DNA of 6,700 bases from contig RFIL01000499.1 in NCBI GenBank assembly GCA_003695285.1, forward strand, positions 1 to 6,700, read 5' to 3'. A program made the position numbers and the translations under genes. Below, in pieces: positions 1 to 5,837 of this stretch. A model generated the notes under the pieces. That model saw only the letters and a list, made by a program, of their open reading frames with translations. It was not told where the DNA came from and searched no databases. This stretch comes from Calditrichota bacterium (GTDB lineage: Bacteria; Calditrichota; Calditrichia; RBG-13-44-9; J075). The stretch's first letter is position 1, and every line of letters starts with the position of its first letter.

Positions 1-190
1 AGCGGGGCATGTTGAACTTGCCATATATGACCTTTTAGGTCAGCAAATTGAAAAGCTGATTGACCAACAACTACAAGTGGGTACGCATAAAATCGTCTTT
101 AAAACTCAAAATTTACCAAGTGGTATTTACATAGCAAGATTAAGAGCAGGAAATCAAATCGTAACAAGAAAAATGATCCTTATGAAATGA
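1..190 (+). CDS. C-terminal end of a type IX-secreted protein (T9SS type A sorting domain), 5' truncated by the window
   Basis: Reading from base 2, the frame is open for 62 codons and ends at TGA 188-190. The peptide has the layout of the Por-secretion/T9SS type A C-terminal sorting domain, a small Ig-like beta-sandwich. An 'AIYDLLGQQI' strand is followed by a variable hairpin with 'GTHKIVF', then 'LPSGIYIARL', and finally a basic 'TRKMILMK' end. In this family the domain carries a Sec-exported protein through the type IX system to the cell surface or medium and is usually cleaved off. The cargo part lies upstream and is not visible, so its function is unknown. The next gene starts 29 bases later with no terminator between, so it is probably in the same transcription unit. 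The sorting-domain assignment is strong; its relation to the rest of the locus is inferred. Confidence 0.9.
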   Translation, partial: AGHVELAIYDLLGQQIEKLIDQQLQVGTHKIVFKTQNLPSGIYIARLRAGNQIVTRKMILMK

Positions 191-219
191 TAATTTGAAT
201 TAAAAAGGAAGAAAATAAG

Positions 220-1479
220 ATGACTAATCCAGCAAAAAAGAAAGCTCTTGTTGCAGTTGTCCACCAGGAACTTAGCGAATCGTACAATGCTTATTCAGAA
301 AAAGATCTTCATACTGTTAAAGAAATGCTTTTAAAGTCCTTGCAGCTTATCAATTTTTCTCCGGATCGCTTTCGCGGATTGAAACAGGTTATTATTAAAC
401 CCAATATTGTGGAAGTTCCTTACCAGGCAACAGATGGCTCGGTAATTACAGACCCCAGAGTTTTAGAGGCTTTCATTCAAATTTTAAAAGATTATGGTGT
501 TCAGCGGGTAGTGGTTGCCGAAGGACGTTCGGTCAATATGCGTTATGAAGATTTCCGTCCGGAAGATGTGTTCGAAAAAACCGGATTGGCAGAGGTAATC
601 AAGCGTAGTGGTGGTGGAATAATTGGTTGGGATGAGCCGGATTATGTGGAAATTGATAATCCTGGTGCTGAATTGCTCCCCCGAATTAATGTGCCAAAAT
701 CTATTCTTGATTCCGATATGTTTGTTTCGATCCCTAAAATGAAAACGCACTGCCAAACCGAAATTACGGTTGGCATAAAAGCGATGCAGGGGGTCTACAG
801 TGTAACAGACAAAATCAGATTTCATAACGAGGCTTTCCCCTGGAAAATGATTGATATACTCCGAGTTATTCCGCCTCATTTAACCATCGCAGATGCCTTG
901 ATAGCAGGAGAAGGTTATGGACCGATTTATTCTCAACCCGTGCGGATGGACATGATTGTTGTTTCAGAAGATGTGGTGGCCCTGGATGCAGTTTGTTCCT
1001 ATTTGATGGGCATTGATCCGGATGAAGTGCCAATGACCCGTTTAGGGCATTCGGAAGGGATTGGAATTGGAGATCTTTCGCAGATTGAAATTAAGGGTGA
1101 GGATATTGAAGCGGTAAAGAAATATTTTAAACGCTCTGCAATGCTTTGGAACCCCATTGGGGCCTCAAAGAATGTTCGGATTTTTGCTGGCGGTGCCTGC
1201 CGTTTTTGTCTGGCTCAGGTTGGTGCCTCATTAATGCGCTTAAAGTTCGAAGGATTGCTGGATAAATTTAAAGAAGATATTAAAGTGGTGGTCGGCTACA
1301 ATCTTCCGGATACGCCCAAAAAATATGAACACGTTTATGTTATCGGTGATTGTGCTAAAAACTATTTAGAAAGTTTAGGAAAGTTGGAAGGAACGGTGGT
1401 AGAAGGATGTCCACCGTTACCGAGTAAGCAAATTTACGAGCTCTTTTTAAAACACATAAATAAAGGAGAAAAAGAGTGA
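220..1479 (+). CDS. DUF362 family protein with a four-cysteine C-terminal region
   Basis: This 419-residue protein has no signal peptide or membrane segment, so it is predicted to be cytoplasmic. The DUF362 signature runs through residues 55-290: 'IIKPNIV' (58-64), 'DGSVITDP' (72-79), the hallmark 'IPKMKTH' (171-177), 'DALIAGEGYGP' (225-235) and 'DVVALDAVCSYLMGIDP' (251-267). The family's biochemistry is not established. Beyond the core, residues 318-405 add Cys327-x2-Cys330, 'VIGDCAKN' with Cys378, and 'VEGCPPLP' with Cys397. This order (CxxC, then GxCA, then GCPP) is like the proximal [4Fe-4S] ligands of hydrogenase small subunits and NuoB-type proteins, so I infer a metal or Fe-S site. The ATG start is backed by AAGGAAG at 205-211, 8 bases upstream. 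The stop overlaps the start of the enolase-superfamily gene by 4 bases, which points to coupled translation and a shared pathway. The family call is firm; the role is unknown. Confidence 0.88.
   Translation: MTNPAKKKALVAVVHQELSESYNAYSEKDLHTVKEMLLKSLQLINFSPDRFRGLKQVIIKPNIVEVPYQATDGSVITDPRVLEAFIQILKDYGVQRVVVAEGRSVNMRYEDFRPEDVFEKTGLAEVIKRSGGGIIGWDEPDYVEIDNPGAELLPRINVPKSILDSDMFVSIPKMKTHCQTEITVGIKAMQGVYSVTDKIRFHNEAFPWKMIDILRVIPPHLTIADALIAGEGYGPIYSQPVRMDMIVVSEDVVALDAVCSYLMGIDPDEVPMTRLGHSEGIGIGDLSQIEIKGEDIEAVKKYFKRSAMLWNPIGASKNVRIFAGGACRFCLAQVGASLMRLKFEGLLDKFKEDIKVVVGYNLPDTPKKYEHVYVIGDCAKNYLESLGKLEGTVVEGCPPLPSKQIYELFLKHINKGEKE
1462..1478 (+). promoter_or_regulatory. Shine-Dalgarno site that fixes a GTG start for the enolase-superfamily gene
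   Basis: AAAGGAG (1462-1468) lies inside the last codons of the DUF362 gene, 7 bases before GTG 1476-1478. The upstream stop TGA (1477-1479) overlaps this start in the sequence GTGA. The GTG is preferred because the residues just after it ('KITAVETFPLSFPLK') are the conserved first strand of the enolase-superfamily capping domain, and the next in-frame ATG is at codon 42. The arrangement favours translational coupling or re-initiation. Confidence 0.85.
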
Positions 1480-2609
1480 AAATTACAGCTGTCGAAACTT
1501 TTCCGTTAAGCTTCCCCTTAAAAGAACCAGCCAGTGATGCTACCGGAATATGGCACACCTGGAACACATTGCTAATTAAAATAACCGCCGAAAACGGGAT
1601 GTTTGGCATCGGGGAAGTAGGACCTTTGCACGGTGGAGGCCTAAGAGTTTACCAGGCCTTAGTAGAAAGTAAATTGAAAGAATTATTGATTGGCGAAGAT
1701 GTTTTCCAACGTGAGTATCTGTTTAATAAATTGATTGGCATTGGGACTTCATCTTACGCATTTGGCCAACAGGGTGCAATTGTGAGCGCCGTTGGAGGAA
1801 TTGATATTGCCTTATGGGATTTAGTAGGAAAAATCCTGAATACTCCGGTTTATAACCTGCTTGGAGGGTTATACCACAAAAAAATTCCTGCCTATGCCAG
1901 TGGATTTTTTGGTAAAAATGGAAGCGTTTTAAATCAGCAACAATGTGTTGAAGAAGCGACTTTTTACAAAGACTTAGGTTTTAAAGGTGTAAAAATGAAA
2001 ATTGGCTTCAACAGAGAGTTTGATCTCCAGAATATTGAAGCCGTTAGAAAAACTTTAGGCAAAGATTTCTTAATAATGGTGGATGCCAATCAGGGACTTA
2101 CGCTCCATGAAGCTAAAATGATTTCCAGGCGTCTGGAAGAATATGATATTTATTTTGTGGAAGAACCGCTATCTATTTTTGATATAGAAGGGATGGCAGA
2201 GTTAAGCAAAAACGTGAATTTTGCCATTGCCGCGGGTGAAAATTATTATTCTGCTGCCGATTTCAGGACATTATTCGAGAAACGGGCCATTCAGATAGCT
2301 CAGCCGGATATCATTCATGCGGGTGGCTTTACCGGGATGCATAAAATTGCCTGTTTAGCGAAAATTTACAATGTGCCATTAGCTCCGCACATTCATGCTA
2401 CGGTTGGTGTTGCCGCATCTATTCAATTGCTTGCTGCTGCTTCGAATACCTTAATGGCAGAATACATTATGACCGGTGGTTCCTATGAGTTGCGCAAAGA
2501 ATTATTTGGAGATTCCTACCAGGTGAAAGATGGATTTATTGAAGTGTCTGATCTACCTGGATTAGGAGTGGAATTAAATGAAAAAGCAATTCAAAAATAT
2601 CTCAAATAA
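1476..2609 (+). CDS. Mandelate racemase/muconate lactonizing enzyme family protein (enolase superfamily), probable sugar-acid or carboxylate dehydratase/racemase
   Basis: The 377-residue protein has the usual family length and layout: an N-terminal capping domain (about 1-125, with 'GIGEVGP' at 44-50 and 'GIDIALWDLVGK' at 108-119) and a modified TIM barrel. Catalytic residues are complete: a KxK motif (Lys173, Lys175), metal ligands Asp203 ('VDAN'), Glu229 ('VEEP') and Glu255 ('AGEN'), and the His-Asp dyad Asp278 ('QPD') and His305 ('APHIH'). The spacings 203-229-255-278-305 are identical to those of mandelate racemase (195-221-247-270-297), which places it in the mandelate-racemase type of active site. 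Such enzymes abstract a proton alpha to a Mg2+-bound carboxylate; known outcomes are racemisation, dehydration of sugar acids or cycloisomerisation. Glu329 ('AEY') may be the oxyanion-side acid. Substrate cannot be read from sequence. It overlaps the DUF362 gene by 4 bases and precedes a TonB-dependent receptor by 45 bases, which suggests it acts on an imported compound. Confidence 0.93.
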   Translation: MKITAVETFPLSFPLKEPASDATGIWHTWNTLLIKITAENGMFGIGEVGPLHGGGLRVYQALVESKLKELLIGEDVFQREYLFNKLIGIGTSSYAFGQQGAIVSAVGGIDIALWDLVGKILNTPVYNLLGGLYHKKIPAYASGFFGKNGSVLNQQQCVEEATFYKDLGFKGVKMKIGFNREFDLQNIEAVRKTLGKDFLIMVDANQGLTLHEAKMISRRLEEYDIYFVEEPLSIFDIEGMAELSKNVNFAIAAGENYYSAADFRTLFEKRAIQIAQPDIIHAGGFTGMHKIACLAKIYNVPLAPHIHATVGVAASIQLLAAASNTLMAEYIMTGGSYELRKELFGDSYQVKDGFIEVSDLPGLGVELNEKAIQKYLK

Positions 2610-2625
2610 ATCAGAGACAATCGCA

Positions 2626-2649
2626 AGGTACCTAACATATTGTAGGAGG
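2626..2649 (+). promoter_or_regulatory. Short palindromes overlapping the ribosome binding site of the TonB-dependent receptor gene
   Basis: The 45-base gap before the receptor contains AGGTACCT (2626-2633), a perfect 8-base palindrome. Overlapping it is the imperfect inverted repeat CCTA-N8-TAGG (2631-2646), whose right arm runs into the Shine-Dalgarno AGGAGG (2644-2649), 5 bases before ATG 2655. The Shine-Dalgarno call is secure. A regulatory role for the palindromes is only possible: the stem would have four base pairs, and such short repeats arise by chance. Confidence 0.45.
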
Positions 2650-2654
2650 GCTCT

Positions 2655-5600
2655 ATGAACTTTTTAAAGCAACTGGCCAGGATGCTGATTGTTTTTGCCC
2701 TGGTGTTGTCCAGTGTTACGGCTTATGCTGCTGTAACGGGCAAAATTGCAGGAAAAGTAGTGGATGCCGAGACAGGCGCACCACTTCCCGGAGTTAATGT
2801 AATAATTGATGGACAACCCCTTGGTGCTGCTACTGATATGAACGGTGAATACTTTATCCTGAATATTCCGCCGGGCACTTATACGGTTAAAGCAATTATG
2901 GTTGGATATACGACGGTTGTTAAAGAAAAAGTCCAGGTTACCATTAATCATACGACCAGAGTGGATTTCGAACTAAAACCTCAAGCCCTGGAAGGGGAAG
3001 AAATAGTAATCGTTGCACAAAAAGAAATTATCAAAAAAGACCAGTCCAGTAGCGCTATTACCACCAGTTCCGAAGAAATCAATGCAGTTCCACTGGTGAC
3101 AAATGTTCAACAATTTGCCAGTCTTCAGGCGGGTGTGAATGGTTGGCAAGTACGCGGCGGAGATGTGAGTGAAACAGGTGTATTCATGGATGGATTGTTG
3201 TTGGTCGATAACTTTACCAATCAGCCGGTCGCGGTACCTAATTTAAGTACTTTAAAAGAATTTGAAATTTTGACAGGTGGTTTTAATGCAGAATACGGCA
3301 ATATACGATCTGGTTTAGTTAATATCGTGACCCGCGAACCGTCCTTTGATGCATATCATGGTTCGGTAACCTTTGAGATGCGTCCTGCACAAAGAGAACA
3401 TCGTGGATTGTCCGCCCTTTCTCCAAAGAATTATTACTTGCGACCATATCTGGATACACAGGATAGTTTGTGCTGGTTGGGAACCAATACGCTTCCGGAA
3501 GAAGAACAAAAAAGCTATCCCACTTTTGAAGGATGGATCGCTTTTTCAGAAAAATTACTTTCTGATGATGACCCTTCCAATGATATGACCCCGGAAGAAG
3601 CTCGTGATTTGTTTCTTTGGCTCTACAGAGCAGAAGGGGCTGATCAATTATTAAAGAAATATCCAAATAATTATCATGGGCCTTCACGCGAAGCGCAATA
3701 TGCCAATAAACCAAATTTTCTGATTGATGCCAGTGTGGACGGACCACTGAAATTCATCCCCAATACGGCTTTTATGTTATCATTCCGTGGGGATAAGCAG
3801 ATGTGGGCTTTACCTTCCTATTCATTGGATCGTGATGCCTATAGTTCATATCAGGTACAGGGGAAAATTACTCATAAACTAAATGATAATATAAAATTCT
3901 CTGTTGAAGGTCTGTATAATAAAATTTACTCGATCAGCAGCGAAGGAAGATGGGGACCTACAGGTCATGTTGCGCCATCAAACCCGCTTTTGGGTGGGCG
4001 AGCCATATTTAACCGAAATATAAATCCAGGCACCAATTTTCTTTATGCACCTTTTGCTGCCGTGCCATTTGACCGGACGGTTAAAATGTTTGGCTTTTCA
4101 CTGGATCAGGTCTTAAATCCAAAAACATTTTATAAATTCAGATTATCTTACATCAAAACAAACGATTACAGTCCTGGACGTTATATTTACCATTATGGGG
4201 ATACTAAAGACCCGCTGAACGTAAACGATTTTTTGCCTGATTCGGTGGTACACGATCTTTCGCGTGATGTGGGAATGCATATCCGTGATACGTCTGCGGT
4301 TATTCAGTTTGGGAATGTTCGCATGGATGAATCCCCATACGGTATTCCTCCAAAAGATCAGTATTATCGTTTGGCATCTCTGATTTACAGTCAGCCTTAC
4401 AGTATTCCGGCGACTTATGCTTCAGCACCTTTTAATTTTTCGGATCGTTACACGGTTAATGCAAAATTTGACTTAACCTCCCAAATTAACATGCACCATC
4501 AGATTAAAACAGGGTTTACTTTTAATTATGACCATTTCAAAAGTTTTTATGGCTTTCTGAATTATCCCGGACATGAAAGTAATCAGCTCATTTACTGGAC
4601 TGCAAACCCATATTCTTTTGGTGCGTATGTTCAGGACAAAATCGAATTTGAAGGATTGATTGCCAATACCGGCGTGCGTTTCGATTATTTTAATCCCAAT
4701 ACCAATGTTTACACACTTGAGCCCTATTCCAAATATTTCATGGAGGTGAATAAATATCGGCTGACAACTGACGCCCCATCGAAAAAGGCTAAACAGCAAT
4801 TGTTTATTAATCCGCGTTTGGGTGTTTCACATCCGATTGGTGAAAATCTCAAGCTCTATTTCAACTACGGTATTTTCTCTCAAATTCCGAGAACAGATAT
4901 GTTGTACACCATCAATTATGGTATGGCCCGTGGTATTCAATTTTTGGGCAATCCGGAATTGAGAATGCCGAAGACGATTGCCTACGAAATAGGTGTAGAA
5001 CAGAATCTGTTTAATATGTTTATGTTGCATGCTTCCGGCTACTACAAAGATATTTCTGATGAGTATACTTACGTAAATTATGAAAATTTCGATGGAACGG
5101 TAAATTATCAGACTGTTTTGAATAACACCTATCGTGATATTCGTGGCTTTGAGCTGAAACTGGAAAAACGTTGGGGAAATTGGATAACCGGATGGATCAA
5201 TTATGATTATCGGGTGGTTACTGCCGGGCGTGTTGGTCGGGCAGCCTATTATGAAGACATTCGCCGTCAACAAATCGAAGGTATGCAGGATCCATTTCAG
5301 GAAAAGCCACTGCCACGTCCTGAAATGAATGCTTATATTCAGTTTTCTATTCCACATTCCTGGGGTCCAACCGTTGGAAACAATCACTTCCTGGGCGGAT
5401 TTAATTTAAGCCTGGTCTACAAGAGGGTTGCCGGTAATTATTTTACCTGGGATCCATTACAGACCTACGATTATTTTATGAATGTCCAGGAAAAAGACTG
5501 GGTGAATTGGGATGCCCGGCTCAGCAAAAAATTTACGGTTGGAAATTTTAAGGCAAATATATATCTTGATGTGCGGAATTTGTTTGATACAAAACACATG

Positions 5601-5819
5601 TCCTGGCAGGGATTCTCAGATCAGGGCGATTTTGAGGCCTATATGAAAAGTTTGCACTTGCCAATGTACAACGATAAACGCTACAAAGAAGCAGGTTATG
5701 TGGGTGGTAACGACCGATTTGGCGAATTCGGAAAAGATTACATCGATATGCCGAACATAAAATTTTTAACATTCCAGTATCCTCGGGTGTTTACAATCGG
5801 AATGAAAATTGATTTTTAA
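2655..5819 (+). CDS. TonB-dependent outer-membrane receptor with N-terminal carboxypeptidase-regulatory-like domain (SusC-like in layout)
   Basis: This 1054-residue protein is complete. A signal peptide spans residues 1-25 (hydrophobic 'MLIVFALVLSS', likely cleavage after 'AYA'). A carboxypeptidase-regulatory-like beta-sandwich covers about 28-110, with 'GKVVDAETGAPLPGVNV' and 'LNIPPGTYTVKA'. A likely TonB box is 'EEIVIVA' (115-121). The plug (about 130-229) includes 'WQVRGGD', 'VFMDG' and 'NAEYGNIRSGLVNIV'. A beta-barrel fills the rest and ends in the terminal Phe typical of outer-membrane proteins recognised by the BAM machinery. Residues 245-345, early in the barrel, form a non-barrel insert with a helix-loop-helix whose loop D304-E315 matches an EF-hand calcium loop. 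The family imports siderophores, cobalamin, glycans or other nutrients using TonB-ExbBD energy; the ligand here is unknown. No SusD follows. The ATG has a strong AGGAGG. The 18-base gap to the next gene suggests co-expression of receptor and secreted partner. Confidence 0.95.
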   Translation: MNFLKQLARMLIVFALVLSSVTAYAAVTGKIAGKVVDAETGAPLPGVNVIIDGQPLGAATDMNGEYFILNIPPGTYTVKAIMVGYTTVVKEKVQVTINHTTRVDFELKPQALEGEEIVIVAQKEIIKKDQSSSAITTSSEEINAVPLVTNVQQFASLQAGVNGWQVRGGDVSETGVFMDGLLLVDNFTNQPVAVPNLSTLKEFEILTGGFNAEYGNIRSGLVNIVTREPSFDAYHGSVTFEMRPAQREHRGLSALSPKNYYLRPYLDTQDSLCWLGTNTLPEEEQKSYPTFEGWIAFSEKLLSDDDPSNDMTPEEARDLFLWLYRAEGADQLLKKYPNNYHGPSREAQYANKPNFLIDASVDGPLKFIPNTAFMLSFRGDKQMWALPSYSLDRDAYSSYQVQGKITHKLNDNIKFSVEGLYNKIYSISSEGRWGPTGHVAPSNPLLGGRAIFNRNINPGTNFLYAPFAAVPFDRTVKMFGFSLDQVLNPKTFYKFRLSYIKTNDYSPGRYIYHYGDTKDPLNVNDFLPDSVVHDLSRDVGMHIRDTSAVIQFGNVRMDESPYGIPPKDQYYRLASLIYSQPYSIPATYASAPFNFSDRYTVNAKFDLTSQINMHHQIKTGFTFNYDHFKSFYGFLNYPGHESNQLIYWTANPYSFGAYVQDKIEFEGLIANTGVRFDYFNPNTNVYTLEPYSKYFMEVNKYRLTTDAPSKKAKQQLFINPRLGVSHPIGENLKLYFNYGIFSQIPRTDMLYTINYGMARGIQFLGNPELRMPKTIAYEIGVEQNLFNMFMLHASGYYKDISDEYTYVNYENFDGTVNYQTVLNNTYRDIRGFELKLEKRWGNWITGWINYDYRVVTAGRVGRAAYYEDIRRQQIEGMQDPFQEKPLPRPEMNAYIQFSIPHSWGPTVGNNHFLGGFNLSLVYKRVAGNYFTWDPLQTYDYFMNVQEKDWVNWDARLSKKFTVGNFKANIYLDVRNLFDTKHMSWQGFSDQGDFEAYMKSLHLPMYNDKRYKEAGYVGGNDRFGEFGKDYIDMPNIKFLTFQYPRVFTIGMKIDF

Positions 5820-5837
5820 TGTGGGAGGTACTGAAAA

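Noticed and set aside
188..219. Possible Bacteroidota-type promoter (TAATTTGA) between the T9SS gene and the DUF362 gene
   Set aside because: The match to TAnnTTTG lacks a base, and the supposed start site would sit on the ribosome binding site. Not credible as a promoter.
484..879. 131-codon open frame on the minus strand
   Set aside because: It is antisense to the conserved DUF362 core including the PKMKTH motif, and the product is low in recognisable features.
220..1479. Nickel-dependent lactate racemase (LarA) as identity for the DUF362 gene
   Set aside because: The PKMKTH, GEGYGP and DAVCSYLMGIDP motifs fit DUF362. I see no support for a LarA-type catalytic arrangement, so a racemase name is not justified.
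2610..2654. Rho-independent terminator between the enolase-superfamily gene and the receptor
   Set aside because: No GC-rich stem followed by a T run is present; the palindromes there are short and lead into a ribosome binding site.
3319..3747. Overlapping minus- and plus-strand open frames in the receptor insert region
   Set aside because: They looked worth checking because this part of the receptor is unusual, but the receptor frame is uninterrupted and the alternatives show no protein-like conservation pattern.
4827..5387. 186-codon open frame on the minus strand
   Set aside because: It lies wholly inside the TonB-dependent receptor barrel, whose frame is intact and recognisable. The antisense product has no family-like motif and no clear ribosome binding site; it is a shadow frame.
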